The notes below the pieces were generated by a model, which saw only the letters and a list, made by a program, of their open reading frames with translations, was not told the origin of the DNA and did no database searches. From positions 325,808 through 389,807 of the forward strand of contig NZ_UNRE01000003.1 in NCBI RefSeq assembly GCF_900537085.1: DNA of 64,000 nucleotides, written 5' to 3'. This stretch comes from Agarivorans sp. Alg241-V36. Lineage in GTDB: Bacteria > Pseudomonadota > Gammaproteobacteria > Enterobacterales > Celerinatantimonadaceae. The translations under genes were made by a program, and so were the position numbers. Below, piece after piece: positions 1 through 10,590 of this stretch; the stretch's first letter is position 1; every line of letters begins with the position of its first letter.

Positions 1-580
1 CATCATGCCGCCAGTACCAAAGGCCATCACGCTCTATGGTGGCACGTTCAACCAACAAGCGACTATTCTCTTGGCTAATACCATTGGTGTTGGCTCGAAG
101 CTTTACCGCATACTCTAATTCTGCAAACCCTTTCGCGGGCTTCAATTGCTGACGCTGACGAATCGCTTTTGCCATATGAGAAGAGGTTTCGCTGCTGGCT
201 AAACTTAAAGGCCCTATTCCATCGATACTGACCAATCCAATCAAGATCTCAGGAAATGCCGCCGCAAAACAACTAGCCACCAAAGCACCTAGCGAATGCC
301 CTACAAGAATAATAGGTTTGTTAAGGTCTAACTCGGCCAAAGCAGCAAATACATCATCAACGTAATCAACGAAGTGATAGTAAGCTTGTCGATGCGGGGA
401 GAGGCCATGCCCAGGAAAGTCTAGGGCAATACAGTGGCTAGTAGGGAACTGGTTAATTAGAGGAATAAAACTAGCTGCGTTGTCCATCCAACCGTGCAAC
501 ATTACCAAACAACATGGGCTATCGCTGGTTTGTTCTAGATAGGCGAGTTGGCTTTTGGGAAGGCTGGAATTGGTAAGCAT
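1..580 (-). CDS. Alpha/beta hydrolase, 3' end cut by the window
   Basis: The first 193 codons are present and the gene runs off the left edge. It starts with ATG at 580. The sequence shows the alpha/beta-hydrolase fold signatures: an oxyanion-hole motif VMLHGWMDN near residue 30, a DFPGHGLS segment near residue 57, and the nucleophile elbow GHSLGA near residue 97 with Ser as nucleophile. The acid and His of the triad should lie in or beyond the truncated part. There is no signal peptide, so it is probably cytoplasmic. The substrate cannot be told from the sequence. It is the last visible member of a minus-strand group that includes tsaB and yoaA, 19 bp downstream of a small gene. Confidence 0.85.
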   Translation of the reverse strand, partial: MLTNSSLPKSQLAYLEQTSDSPCCLVMLHGWMDNAASFIPLINQFPTSHCIALDFPGHGLSPHRQAYYHFVDYVDDVFAALAELDLNKPIILVGHSLGALVASCFAAAFPEILIGLVSIDGIGPLSLASSETSSHMAKAIRQRQQLKPAKGFAELEYAVKLRANTNGISQENSRLLVERATIERDGLWYWRHD

Positions 581-599
581 AATCTATCGGTAAGGGCGA

Positions 600-863
600 T
601 TAGGCAAATAAATCGATGCCGAACATCTCATTCACTTGCTGGCGTTTAAGCTGATTAGCAACGTCTTGATAGTGAGACACAGCCTCTCCGCCACTGCCAA
701 TATTTTGGTCATAGCGGAGCTTTTCTACACTTTTTTCATCCATTACCGCCCACGGCACTACGCCTTTTGGCGCTTGGGTAGCGGTACTTAACTCGGTACT
801 GCTACTAGGCTGTTTAACTTTAGGCTGTTGCGGTATGGGCTGGCCAAGGCCCTGAATTTTCAA
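600..863 (-). CDS. Small conserved-type protein ending in GIDLFA
   Basis: This is an 87-residue protein of unknown function. The start is TTG at 863, supported by an AAAGGA Shine-Dalgarno sequence eight bases upstream and no better ATG. The first 35 residues are Pro/Gln/Ser/Thr-rich and probably disordered. The second half (VVPWAVMDEKSVEKLRYDQ onward) looks helical, and the protein ends NEMFGIDLFA. It sits 16 bp downstream of tsaB, so it is likely cotranscribed with yoaA-tsaB. The C-terminal GIDLFA resembles the NIDLFV end of another small protein 2.7 kb away (see findings). I do not recognise a named family. Confidence 0.7.
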   Translation of the reverse strand: MKIQGLGQPIPQQPKVKQPSSSTELSTATQAPKGVVPWAVMDEKSVEKLRYDQNIGSGGEAVSHYQDVANQLKRQQVNEMFGIDLFA

Positions 864-879
864 GCTATTTATCCTTTAA

Positions 880-1569
880 CTATTCTCTACCTGGAAGCTT
901 TTTCCAGGTTACTTTATCTCTAAGATACACAGGTTCTGCATTTTCAGCAGCAACTATGTCGCCACGTTCAAAGGCATATTGAGCATAACTAAGCATATCT
1001 CGTGCCGTTGGGTATAACACCGAATCTAACACGCGTACGCCAGAAAATTGACCACTTAATAGTTCTTTGTAAGTTTGCCAACCGGTGCCGACTGCCACAC
1101 TGGTACTGTGTTTTCCGTCCAACAGATCAGGTTTAATAACTAACTCTTGCTCAACCAAGCGCATCAAGCCTTCTACTAGCAGGTATTCGCCCCAGTAAAC
1201 CTCACCCATGCGCGCATCAATGGCAGCTAAACAATGTTCAGCATTATGGCTAGCATAAGCTTGTTGCGCCATCGCTTGAAGAGTCGATACGGCCACCATG
1301 GGTTTATCTGCGCCAAAGGCTAAGCCTTGCGCAGTGGCTACACCAATACGTACACCGGTAAAGCTTCCTGGCCCACGACCAAAAGCTATGGCATCCACTT
1401 GAGTTAAGCTCACACCTGCTTCTGCTAGTACTTCTTCAACAAAAGGTAAGATCTTTTGAGTATGGTCGCGCGGGCTGTATTCTTGCTTGCTGATAACTTC
1501 GCCGTTCCATTGCAAAGCAACAGAGCAGTTTTCGGTTGAAGTATCTAAAGCTAATAATTTGGCTGTCAT
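880..1569 (-). CDS. tsaB: tRNA threonylcarbamoyladenosine biosynthesis protein TsaB
   Basis: TsaB (YeaZ) is the ASKHA-fold partner that, with TsaD and TsaE, transfers the threonylcarbamoyl group to A37 of ANN-decoding tRNAs in the cytoplasm. The 229-residue length matches the family. Recognised landmarks are LLALDTSTENCSVAL at the N-terminus, the HTQKILP segment near residue 37 and GRGPGSFTGVRIG near residue 64. The ATG at 1569 follows GAGGAA and overlaps the yoaA stop by four bases (ATGA), so the two genes are translationally coupled. TsaB lacks the metal site of TsaD and acts as a scaffold; that is family knowledge. Confidence 0.95.
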   Translation of the reverse strand: MTAKLLALDTSTENCSVALQWNGEVISKQEYSPRDHTQKILPFVEEVLAEAGVSLTQVDAIAFGRGPGSFTGVRIGVATAQGLAFGADKPMVAVSTLQAMAQQAYASHNAEHCLAAIDARMGEVYWGEYLLVEGLMRLVEQELVIKPDLLDGKHSTSVAVGTGWQTYKELLSGQFSGVRVLDSVLYPTARDMLSYAQYAFERGDIVAAENAEPVYLRDKVTWKKLPGRE

Positions 1570-3482
1570 GTTTCCTCAGCGTCTTTTTTAACAAATTCCA
1601 GAACTTTCGATAGTTCTCTAGTGCGGGGCATAGCCGGTAAGCTACTAATAAATAAAGAACCATATTCGCGATTAACCAGGCGGTTATCACAAATAATCAC
1701 TACACCGTGGTCAGCCTGGGTTCTAATCAAGCGCCCCACCCCTTGCTTTAAGCTTATAACCGCTTGCGGCAAATATACCTGACGAAAAGGATCTCCGCCA
1801 CGCAAACGGCAGTCTTCGCTCTTAGCTTTTAATAATGGGTCATCGGGGGCCGCAAACGGCAGTTTATCGATAATCACACAAGACAATGCCTTACCGGGCA
1901 CGTCTACGCCTTCCCAGAAAGTACTGGTTGCAACTAACACTGCGTTGCCGTCTTCAACAAACTCGTTGAGCAATTCTTGTTTACCTGCCTCTCCTTGCAC
2001 CAATACCAATAACTCGGTGCGCTGGCGAAGCTCTGCTGCCACCTTTTGAATCATTCGATGACTGGTACATAAAAAGAAGCAGCGGCCGCCGTTGGCTTCT
2101 ATTACCGGGGCAAGTTGGTCAAGCATTAACTGCTCGGCATTATGCTGCTTGGTTTCTGGCAAATAACGCGGCACACAGAGTAAGGCTTGTTTTTGATAAT
2201 CAAATGGACTGTCGAGCAGCATGCTGCTTGCATCTTTTAAACCCATTTGGGTTTGAAAATGCTGAAAATTGCCATCAACAGCCAGCGTTGCTGAGGTAAA
2301 TACCCACGCAGCATTGCGATCTTCAACTTCACTATTAAAACGCTCTGCAATATTTAGCGGCGTAATGTTTAAGGTAAAGTGCTGACGAGTAGTTTCGTAC
2401 CAATAGCTAAAGCCGGTGGTATCAACGTCCATGACTTTGTCGAACAAACCACGCATTTTGGCTAAACGTTCAAAACAAGAATCGGCTAACTCGCTACGAG
2501 AAAGTGCCAACTTGAGCACTTGATAAACAAAGTCCATGTCTTCTCGCAAGTCTTGCATCATCTCGCCAAAGCGTTTTTGCTTAGCTAGCGGTCGCCATTC
2601 ACCACGGTCTCGCAAGCCTTCAAAGGCTAGTCGGCATTGGCGAATACGCCGCTCTAGTTTTTGCGAGGCTTTTTGTAATTGCGCCATATCGCGAAGATCG
2701 GTTTTATAGCTCAGCTCAATGTCGTTACATAAATCTAAAATTTGCCTACTTGAGAAGTGCTGACCAAAGTAACTAGCGGCGATGTCTGGCAGCTGATGGG
2801 CTTCATCAAAAATAAAGGCATCAGCTTCTGGGATTAATTCACCAAAACCAGTTTCTTTAACCACCATGTCGGCAAAAAATAAGTGATGGTTAACCACCAC
2901 TAGGTCAGCTTCCATGGCGCGGTTTCGCGCTTTAACCAAATAACACTCTTTATACGAAGGGCAATCTCGGCCAAGGCAATTGTCGTTGGTACTGGTAATC
3001 AGTGGAAATACGTCAGCGCGCTCAGCCACAGGGCCTAAATCGCTAATATCTCCGCTTTCTTCACCTTGTGCCCAGCTTTTGATTTTGACCAATTCAGCTA
3101 AGGTGGCTCTATCTTGGCCACTGCTGTAGTGCGAAAAGCTGTTTAGCCTTTCTATGCATAAATAATTAGCGCGCCCTTTTAATAAGGCAATCGATTGATT
3201 GTATTTAAGGGCTTTTTGCATGCGCGGTAGGTCTTTAGTAAACAGCTGATCTTGCAGTGCTTTACTACCAGTGCTAATGACGATTTTTTTGCCGCTGTCC
3301 ATGGCTGGCACTAAATAAGCGAAGGTTTTACCGGTGCCGGTACCCGCTTCTACCAGCAAGCTGCCGCGATCGTCTATAGCCTGTGCTACTGCATTGGCCA
3401 TTTCACCTTGTTGAGGACGAGGAGAGAAGCCATCAATGGCCTTGGAAAGTAATCCATCTTTGGCGAAATATTGCTGTTTCAA
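1566..3482 (-). CDS. yoaA: ATP-dependent DNA helicase YoaA (XPD/DinG family)
   Basis: This is an XPD-like superfamily 2 helicase with an Fe-S cluster. In E. coli YoaA partners with the clamp-loader subunit HolC (chi) in DNA damage tolerance. Visible motifs are EAGTGTGKT (Walker A, near residue 45), four cluster cysteines in NYLCIERL and NDNCLGRDCPSYKEC, a FDEAHQLPD DEAH box, a FTSATL motif and a C-terminal QGVGRLIR motif VI. The protein aligns throughout with E. coli YoaA (636 residues). I place the start at the TTG at 3482, which has GGAA seven bases upstream and matches the E. coli N-terminus. A TTG at 3497 would add five residues but has no visible Shine-Dalgarno sequence. A DinG paralogue lies at 50999. 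Confidence 0.93.
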   Translation of the reverse strand: MKQQYFAKDGLLSKAIDGFSPRPQQGEMANAVAQAIDDRGSLLVEAGTGTGKTFAYLVPAMDSGKKIVISTGSKALQDQLFTKDLPRMQKALKYNQSIALLKGRANYLCIERLNSFSHYSSGQDRATLAELVKIKSWAQGEESGDISDLGPVAERADVFPLITSTNDNCLGRDCPSYKECYLVKARNRAMEADLVVVNHHLFFADMVVKETGFGELIPEADAFIFDEAHQLPDIAASYFGQHFSSRQILDLCNDIELSYKTDLRDMAQLQKASQKLERRIRQCRLAFEGLRDRGEWRPLAKQKRFGEMMQDLREDMDFVYQVLKLALSRSELADSCFERLAKMRGLFDKVMDVDTTGFSYWYETTRQHFTLNITPLNIAERFNSEVEDRNAAWVFTSATLAVDGNFQHFQTQMGLKDASSMLLDSPFDYQKQALLCVPRYLPETKQHNAEQLMLDQLAPVIEANGGRCFFLCTSHRMIQKVAAELRQRTELLVLVQGEAGKQELLNEFVEDGNAVLVATSTFWEGVDVPGKALSCVIIDKLPFAAPDDPLLKAKSEDCRLRGGDPFRQVYLPQAVISLKQGVGRLIRTQADHGVVIICDNRLVNREYGSLFISSLPAMPRTRELSKVLEFVKKDAEET

Positions 3483-3549
3483 TCTAAATTCCGGCAAGCA
3501 AAAGTCGCCGCAACTATACCAGCCGAATCAAACGAGACCAAACTTAAAA

Positions 3550-3765
3550 CTAAACAAACAAGTCAATGTTATGTGGGTCGTCGGGATCTGGCTTTTTTTT
3601 CTGCGCTTGCTGCTGTTCTTGGCCTGATTTAGGTCGCACTTGAATATCATTTTGTGCAGCGGCTTTGCCCTTTTTAACCACTTTAGTAGTTTTAATTGGC
3701 GGTGCCTTACCGTCAGGCTTTGCTGGTGCCCTTGGCAAAATTGGTAGAATCGCATCTTGGCTCAC
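3550..3765 (-). CDS. Small Lys/Gln/Pro-rich protein ending in NIDLFV
   Basis: This is a 71-residue protein of unknown function. The start chosen is GTG at 3765, which follows a near-perfect AAAGGAGG Shine-Dalgarno sequence with seven-base spacing. An upstream TTG at 3810 is open but has no such signal. The body is basic and low-complexity (KTTKVVKKGKAAAQ, QEQQQAQKKKPDPDDP) and probably disordered. It ends in NIDLFV, reminiscent of the small protein at 600-863. It is the first gene of the minus-strand group, 67 bp upstream of yoaA and divergent from the his operon. A competing reading frame over the same bases lacks an equivalent ribosome-binding site. Confidence 0.65.
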   Translation of the reverse strand: MSQDAILPILPRAPAKPDGKAPPIKTTKVVKKGKAAAQNDIQVRPKSGQEQQQAQKKKPDPDDPHNIDLFV

Positions 3766-3855
3766 AACTAGGCCTCCTTTCTCGGGTTTCCCTACTATAT
3801 TATCGGTCAAATTTTAAACAACTTTAATCTATTCAAAAAAAGCCATTAAAAAAGG

Positions 3856-3883
3856 TTGCAATTTAGCGCTAGCTTGGTAACTT
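3856..3883 (+). promoter_or_regulatory. Candidate sigma-70 promoter of the his operon
   Basis: TTGCAA (3856-3861) and TAACTT (3878-3883) are separated by 16 bp and lie about 50 bp upstream of the leader peptide start. This is a by-eye match in the expected place. The -10 element is weak and the spacing slightly short. Confidence 0.4.
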
Positions 3884-3933
3884 TATGCCCATTATTGCCA
3901 TCAAGGCAAAACACACGTTGACAGGAACGTTAC

Positions 3934-3981
3934 ATGATTTTTAACCAGCTGAAGCATCATCACTACCATCATCCAGAATAA
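3934..3981 (+). CDS. hisL: his operon leader peptide
   Basis: This 15-codon open frame reads MIFNQLKHHHYHHPE, with five histidines in a six-residue stretch. ACAGGAACG just upstream provides a ribosome-binding site. It lies 124 bp before hisG and is followed by competing hairpins and a terminator. This is the standard arrangement of a histidine attenuator: ribosome stalling at the His codons reports charged tRNA-His. The peptide itself has no known function beyond being translated. The E. coli leader has seven consecutive His codons; here a Tyr interrupts the run. Confidence 0.93.
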   Translation: MIFNQLKHHHYHHPE

Positions 3982-4081
3982 GCTTCAGGCGGTTATCTGC
4001 TGGAAGCTTGTAAGATGCTTCCGGTGGTAGAATATAACAATATTGCAAACCCCCGGAAGGTAATCCTCCCGGGGGTTTTTT
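3982..4081 (+). promoter_or_regulatory. Histidine attenuator (alternative hairpins plus terminator)
   Basis: Four segments can pair in exclusive ways. A is GCTTCAG (3982-3988), B is CTGGAAGC (4000-4007), C is GCTTCCGG (4017-4024) and E is CCGGAAG (4053-4059), which is part of the terminator left arm. B:C leaves E free to form the terminator. A:B frees C to pair with E for seven base pairs and break the terminator. A starts directly after the leader stop codon. A ribosome finishing the peptide would therefore cover A and favour B:C and termination, whereas one stalled at the His codons leaves A exposed and favours read-through. The pairings are visible in the sequence; the switching order is inferred. 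Confidence 0.85.
4048..4081 (+). terminator. Intrinsic terminator of the his attenuator
   Basis: A 13-bp stem with one A-C mismatch (4048-4060 with 4065-4077) closes a TAAT loop, and a run of six T ends at 4081. It is GC-rich (CCCCCGG/CCGGGGG). It lies 24 bp upstream of hisG. Confidence 0.92.
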
Positions 4082-4105
4082 AGTTTTATAATTAGGGACA
4101 TAAAC

Positions 4106-5005
4106 ATGACAGAGCAAAAACGACTACGCATCGCCATCCAAAAATCAGGACGTCTAAGCGATGATTCACAGGCACTATTAAAAAGCTGCGGAATGAAAAT
4201 CAACCTCCGCCAACAACGCCTAATCGCCCATTCAGAAAACATGCCAGTAGATCTACTACGTGTGCGCGATGACGATATTCCAGGCCTAGTAATGGACGGT
4301 GTGGTTGATTTCGGTATCGTTGGCGAAAACGTATTAGAAGAAGAAACCATGTTGCGCACCGCGCAAAATGAGCCAACCGACTGCGATATTCTAAAACGTT
4401 TAGATTTTGGCGATTGCCGCTTCTCGCTAGCCGTAGCCGAAGAATTTGATTACACCGGCCCGCAATGTTTGGCTAACAAGCGCATTGCCACTAGCTACCC
4501 AGGTATTTTAAAGCGCTACCTCGATGAACAAGGTGTACCATTCTCAACGTGTATGCTTGCTGGTTCTGTTGAAGTAGCCACTCGCGCTGGCCTAGCCGAC
4601 GCAATTTGTGATTTAGTGTCTACTGGTGCAACTCTTGAAGCCAACGGCCTTAAAGAAGTAGAAGTTATCTACCGCTCTCAAGCCGTGTTAATTAAATCTA
4701 AAAACAAGTTAAGTGACGAGCACCAAGAGCTGTTAGACCGCTTGCTAATGCGTATGCAAGGCACCATGGAAGCGAAAGAAAGCAAATACATCATGCTGCA
4801 CGCACCAAAAACACATCTTGACCAGATCGTTGACTTACTGCCAGGCAGTGAGCACCCAACTGTACTAGCACTTGCCGGTGACGAAGATAAAGTAGCCCTG
4901 CATGTTGTAAGTACCGAAAACCTATTCTGGGAAACCATGGAAAAACTAAAAACCTTAGGTGCTAGCTCTATCCTAGTAATGCCAATCGAGAAGATGTTGA
5001 GATAA
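4106..5005 (+). CDS. hisG: ATP phosphoribosyltransferase, long form
   Basis: HisG catalyses the first committed step of histidine synthesis, condensing ATP with PRPP to phosphoribosyl-ATP. At 299 residues it is the long, homohexameric form with a C-terminal ACT-like regulatory domain (about residues 225-299) that binds histidine for feedback inhibition. It therefore needs no HisZ partner. Visible family segments are [14 protein letters not shown] at the N-terminus, [15 protein letters not shown] near residue 64 and a PRPP-loop region [15 protein letters not shown] near residue 160. AGGGA precedes the ATG by seven bases. It is the first structural gene after the attenuator, with hisD five bases downstream. 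Confidence 0.98.
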   Translation: MTEQKRLRIAIQKSGRLSDDSQALLKSCGMKINLRQQRLIAHSENMPVDLLRVRDDDIPGLVMDGVVDFGIVGENVLEEETMLRTAQNEPTDCDILKRLDFGDCRFSLAVAEEFDYTGPQCLANKRIATSYPGILKRYLDEQGVPFSTCMLAGSVEVATRAGLADAICDLVSTGATLEANGLKEVEVIYRSQAVLIKSKNKLSDEHQELLDRLLMRMQGTMEAKESKYIMLHAPKTHLDQIVDLLPGSEHPTVLALAGDEDKVALHVVSTENLFWETMEKLKTLGASSILVMPIEKMLR

Positions 5006-5010
5006 CAAAC

Positions 5011-6297
5011 ATGCAAACGGTAATTTGGAAGCAACTAAATGAAGAGCAACAACAACAGGTGCTGTCCCGCCCTGCGGTTAATAGCTCGACCGACATTGCT
5101 GGAATTGTTGCTGATGTAGTAAAGCAAGTTCGTGAACAAGGTGACCAAGCGCTAATTGCGCTTGCCGCCAAGTTTGATAAAACTGAACTTGCTGCTGTGC
5201 GTGTATCTCAGCAAGAGATTGATAACGCGGAAGAAGGTTTAAGTGAAGAATTTAAACAGGCAGTAGCGCAAGCTAAAGCCAATATTGAAGTGTTTCACCA
5301 AGCGCAAAAACCACAGCCAATTAGCCTAGAAACTCAACCTGGCGTGCGCTGCGAAATGCACTACGCCGCCATTAGCAATGTTGGCTTATATGTACCAGGT
5401 GGAACTGCACCGCTACCTTCAACAGTATTAATGTTGGCTATTCCAGCCCGCATTGCAGGTTGTAAGAAAGTAGTATTAAGCTCCCCACCACCGATTGCAC
5501 CAGAAATCCTCTATACCGCTAAGCTATGTGGTGTAGACGAAGTATATGCGGCCGGCGGCGCGCAAGCAATTGCCGCAATGGCCTATGGTACCGAGAGCGT
5601 CGCTAAGTCAGATAAAATATTTGGCCCTGGTAATGCCTTTGTAACGCAAGCTAAGCAACAAGTGAGTGGCGATCACGCCGGTGCTGCTATCGACATGCCC
5701 GCTGGCCCATCAGAAGTGTTAGTAATAGCCGATGATAAAGCCAATCCAGCCTTTGTTGCCGCCGACTTATTATCGCAAGCCGAACACGGCCCAGATTCGC
5801 AGGTTATTTTACTCACTACCTCAGAGCAACAAGCTGCAGCGGTAAACACTGAACTGGCTCGCCAGTTAGCCTTGCTTAGTCGCAATAATATTGCCGACCA
5901 AGCGTTATCGCACAGTACCGCCATTGTAGTGAACGACTTAGCCCAAGCGGTTCAAGTAAGTAACCTGTATGGTCCAGAGCACTTGATAGTACAAACCGAG
6001 CAAGCGCGTGAACTGCTGCCAAACATTGAGAATGCCGGTAGTGTGTTCTTAGGTAAGTGGACGCCAGAATCGGTAGGTGATTATGCCAGCGGCACCAATC
6101 ACACGCTGCCAACGTATGGCTATACTCGCACTTACTCAAGTCTTGGCACTTTAGACTTTATGAAGCGTTTCACGGTTCAGGAATTAAGCCAACAAGGGCT
6201 AAAAGACCTAAGCAGCGCAGTAGTGCCAATTGCTAATGCAGAAGGCTTAGACGCTCACCGCAGAGCGGTAACGCTGCGCTTAGGCGAGGAACAATAA
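5011..6297 (+). CDS. hisD: Histidinol dehydrogenase
   Basis: HisD oxidises L-histidinol to L-histidine in two NAD-dependent steps using a Zn site, the last reactions of the pathway. The 428-residue length is normal. Characteristic segments are [18 protein letters not shown] near residue 124, [14 protein letters not shown] near residue 202, [10 protein letters not shown] near residue 255 with Zn-ligand Gln and His, PEHLIV with the catalytic Glu-His pair, and [14 protein letters not shown] near residue 357. It lies five bases after hisG and one base before hisC in a tightly packed operon. Confidence 0.98.
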   Translation: MQTVIWKQLNEEQQQQVLSRPAVNSSTDIAGIVADVVKQVREQGDQALIALAAKFDKTELAAVRVSQQEIDNAEEGLSEEFKQAVAQAKANIEVFHQAQKPQPISLETQPGVRCEMHYAAISNVGLYVPGGTAPLPSTVLMLAIPARIAGCKKVVLSSPPPIAPEILYTAKLCGVDEVYAAGGAQAIAAMAYGTESVAKSDKIFGPGNAFVTQAKQQVSGDHAGAAIDMPAGPSEVLVIADDKANPAFVAADLLSQAEHGPDSQVILLTTSEQQAAAVNTELARQLALLSRNNIADQALSHSTAIVVNDLAQAVQVSNLYGPEHLIVQTEQARELLPNIENAGSVFLGKWTPESVGDYASGTNHTLPTYGYTRTYSSLGTLDFMKRFTVQELSQQGLKDLSSAVVPIANAEGLDAHRRAVTLRLGEEQ

Positions 6298-6298
6298 T

Positions 6299-7357
6299 AT
6301 GTCAGTGACTCAATTAGCTCGCAAAAAAATTCAGGCGCTAGTGCCTTACCAAAGCGCCCGTCGCATTGGTGGCAGCGGCGAAGTATGGCTAAACGCCAAC
6401 GAGAGCCCAGATGTTAGCGACTTCAGCTATGAAGGTGACGAACTAAACCGCTACCCAGAGTTTCAGCCAGAAGCCTTAATCAATGGCTATGCTGCCTACG
6501 CAGGTGTTGAGCCAAGCCAAGTATTGGCTAGCCGCGGCGCCGATGAGGCCATTGAAGTGCTGATTCGCGCCTTTTGTGAACCAAATGAAGATAGCATCGT
6601 AATCTGCGCCCCCACCTACGGCATGTATGCAGTAAGCGCCGAAACCATTGGCGTAGAAATCAAAACCGTAGCGCTAGACGCAAACTTTGACCCCGACTAC
6701 GCAGCGCTTGCAAAAATAGACAGTAAAATTATCTTTTTGTGTGCACCAAACAACCCCACTGGCAACATGCTAGACGTAGCCAAGCTGTGTGAGTTATTAA
6801 GCGCCCAAAAAGACAAAGCATTAGTGGTAGTAGATGAAGCCTACATTGAGTTTTGCGAAGAACTTAGCGTGGTTAAACTGCTCGGCGACTACGACAACTT
6901 AGTGATCACACGCACTCTATCTAAAGCCTTTGCTTTAGCCGGCCTTCGTTGTGGCTTTACTGTAGCCGGCACCGAAGTAATAGAAGTAATGAGCAAAGTG
7001 ATTGCCCCTTACCCTATTGCTCGCCCAGTAGCAGAAATCGCAACTAAAGCCTTAACCACAGAAGGCCTAGGCATTATGCGCGAGCGTGTTGCTCGCCTAA
7101 ATGCGATTCGCGGCCAGACGGTTGAAGATTTACGTCAACTCAACATCGTTAAAGAAATATTTCCCGCTACAGGTAATTACATCCTAGTGCGCTTCGACGA
7201 CTCTGCCCGCATATTTAAAACGCTGGGTGAGCAAGGCATTGTACTGCGTGATTTCGCCAACAAGCCGCGTTTAGAAAACTGCATTCGCATTAGTATTGGT
7301 AACCAGCAAGAAGTGGCCGCCACTGTATCAGCAATTCAAGGATTGGAGCGAACTTAA
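6299..7357 (+). CDS. hisC: Histidinol-phosphate aminotransferase
   Basis: HisC is a PLP-dependent fold-type I aminotransferase converting imidazole-acetol phosphate and glutamate to histidinol phosphate. Landmarks over 352 residues are WLNANESP near residue 30, APNNPTGN near residue 149, VVDEAYIEF near residue 178 with the PLP-binding Asp, and TRTLSKAFALAGLRCGF near residue 206 with the Schiff-base lysine. The ribosome-binding site GAGGAA lies inside the end of hisD. The stop codon abuts the hisB start directly. Confidence 0.98.
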   Translation: MSVTQLARKKIQALVPYQSARRIGGSGEVWLNANESPDVSDFSYEGDELNRYPEFQPEALINGYAAYAGVEPSQVLASRGADEAIEVLIRAFCEPNEDSIVICAPTYGMYAVSAETIGVEIKTVALDANFDPDYAALAKIDSKIIFLCAPNNPTGNMLDVAKLCELLSAQKDKALVVVDEAYIEFCEELSVVKLLGDYDNLVITRTLSKAFALAGLRCGFTVAGTEVIEVMSKVIAPYPIARPVAEIATKALTTEGLGIMRERVARLNAIRGQTVEDLRQLNIVKEIFPATGNYILVRFDDSARIFKTLGEQGIVLRDFANKPRLENCIRISIGNQQEVAATVSAIQGLERT

Positions 7358-8434
7358 GTGAGCCAAGTAAAACAAAAGATCTTATTTATCGACCGTGACG
7401 GCACCATGATCGACGAACCTATCACCGACAAACAGGTAGATAGCGTAGAGAAAGTGAAACTAGAGCCACAAGTAATCCCAGTATTGCTTAAGCTACAAGC
7501 TAATGGCTACCGCTTAGTAATGGTGACTAACCAAGACGGTCTAGGCACCGACAGCTTTCCAGAAGCGGATTTTCACTTAGCGCAAAACTACATGATGGAT
7601 ATCTTTGAGTCACAAGGTATCAAGTTTGACGACGTGCTAGTGTGCCCACACTTTGATGAAGACAACTGCAGCTGTCGTAAACCTAAACTGGGTCTAGTGA
7701 AAGGCTACCTAAAAAGCGGCGTAATCGATTTTGCTAACTCTTACGTGATTGGCGACCGCCATACCGATATGCAGCTAGCTGAAAACATGGGGCTTGAAGG
7801 CCTGCAATATCAGCGCGATGGCCTTAATTGGGTAGCGATTGAAAAACAGCTAACTCAGCTTGGTCGCAAAGCCAAGGTAGAGCGCAATACCAAAGAAACC
7901 CAAATTAGCATCGCGGTTGATTTAGACAACGCAGGCGGCAGCCAAATTGATACCGGCCTAGGCTTTTTTGACCACATGCTGGACCAAATTGCTACCCACG
8001 GCGGCTTTCAACTTAACTGTAAAGTAGTGGGCGATTACCATATCGACGACCACCACAGTGTAGAAGACACCGCCATCGCACTTGGCCAAGCACTTAAAGA
8101 AGCCTTAGGCGACAAACGTGGCATTGGCCGATTTGGTTTTGTATTGCCTATGGACGAATGCTTAGCTCAATGTGCCCTAGATTTAAGCGGCCGCGCTCAC
8201 CTAGAGTTTAAAGCTGACTTTACTCGCGACAACATTGGCGATTTCGCCACCGAGATGGTTGTGCATTTCTTCCGCTCGTTAAGCGATGCCATGGCTTGTA
8301 CTCTGCATTTAGAAACCACCGGTAAAAATACTCACCACATGGTGGAAGCCCTGTTTAAAGTATTTGGCCGTGCCCTAGGTCAAGCTATCGTAAAATCAGG
8401 CGATGCCATGCCTAGCAGCAAAGGCACGCTATAA
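7358..8434 (+). CDS. hisB: Bifunctional histidinol-phosphatase / imidazoleglycerol-phosphate dehydratase
   Basis: This is the fused enterobacterial-type HisB of 358 residues. The N-terminal HAD phosphatase domain (about 1-165) has [12 protein letters not shown] with the nucleophile Asp, a [15 protein letters not shown] zinc-binding loop near residue 99 and a [14 protein letters not shown] motif. The C-terminal dehydratase domain (about 170-358) has [31 protein letters not shown] and [15 protein letters not shown], whose histidines bind Mn. The start is GTG at 7358, immediately after the hisC TAA, with GGAG nine bases upstream. The fusion supports a gammaproteobacterial host. Confidence 0.98.
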   Translation: MSQVKQKILFIDRDGTMIDEPITDKQVDSVEKVKLEPQVIPVLLKLQANGYRLVMVTNQDGLGTDSFPEADFHLAQNYMMDIFESQGIKFDDVLVCPHFDEDNCSCRKPKLGLVKGYLKSGVIDFANSYVIGDRHTDMQLAENMGLEGLQYQRDGLNWVAIEKQLTQLGRKAKVERNTKETQISIAVDLDNAGGSQIDTGLGFFDHMLDQIATHGGFQLNCKVVGDYHIDDHHSVEDTAIALGQALKEALGDKRGIGRFGFVLPMDECLAQCALDLSGRAHLEFKADFTRDNIGDFATEMVVHFFRSLSDAMACTLHLETTGKNTHHMVEALFKVFGRALGQAIVKSGDAMPSSKGTL

Positions 8435-8462
8435 GCGCCTGCTTTAAAGGATAAGAGCAAAC

Positions 8463-9071
8463 ATGAACGTAATTATTGATACAGGATGTGCCAACTTATC
8501 TTCGGTGAAATTTGCCGTAGAACGTTTGGGCTTTCCAGTAACAGTGAGCCGCGATCCACAAGTGATTTTAGCGGCCGACAAACTGTTTTTGCCGGGTGTA
8601 GGTACGGCAAGCGAAGCCATGAAAAACCTCGCCGACCGCGAGCTTATCGACTTAGTAAAACAAGTTAAAAAGCCACTGTTAGGTATTTGCTTAGGTATGC
8701 AAATGTTGGCCGAGTTCTCCATTGAAGGCGGCGCTAAAGAAGCTGAAGAGCCAGTACCGTGTTTAGGCCTAGTGCCAGGTACCGTAAGCTTAATGAAGCC
8801 AAGTGCTGGCCAACGCCTGCCGCACATGGGTTGGAATCAAATTCAACCTAAAGCCGATCACCCTCTGTTCAAGGGCATTGAAGCAGGCAGCTACTTTTAC
8901 TTTGTGCACAGCTACGCCCTGCCAGTAAACGCCGCCACCATTGCCGAATGTGATTATGGCAAGGCCTTTACTGCTGCCGTAAACAAAGACAACTTTTACG
9001 GGGTGCAATTTCACCCTGAACGTAGCGGCCAAGCCGGTGCGCAATTAATCAAAAACTTCTTGGAGATGTAA
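8463..9071 (+). CDS. hisH: Imidazole glycerol phosphate synthase, glutaminase subunit
   Basis: HisH is the class I glutamine amidotransferase subunit that feeds ammonia to HisF. The catalytic Cys lies in [11 protein letters not shown] (near residue 81), and the His-Glu pair is in QFHPERSG near residue 184. The oxyanion region is LPGVGTA near residue 43. The 202-residue length is typical. A 28-bp gap separates it from hisB, the widest in the operon, and AGGA lies 12 bases upstream of the ATG. hisA follows after three bases. Confidence 0.98.
   Translation: MNVIIDTGCANLSSVKFAVERLGFPVTVSRDPQVILAADKLFLPGVGTASEAMKNLADRELIDLVKQVKKPLLGICLGMQMLAEFSIEGGAKEAEEPVPCLGLVPGTVSLMKPSAGQRLPHMGWNQIQPKADHPLFKGIEAGSYFYFVHSYALPVNAATIAECDYGKAFTAAVNKDNFYGVQFHPERSGQAGAQLIKNFLEM

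Positions 9072-10586
<1,515 letters not shown>

Positions 10587-10590
<4 letters not shown>

Noticed and set aside
3528-3755. 75-residue minus-strand frame overlapping the NIDLFV protein
   Set aside because: It shares bases with the adjacent frame but lacks the AAAGGAGG Shine-Dalgarno that supports the other start.
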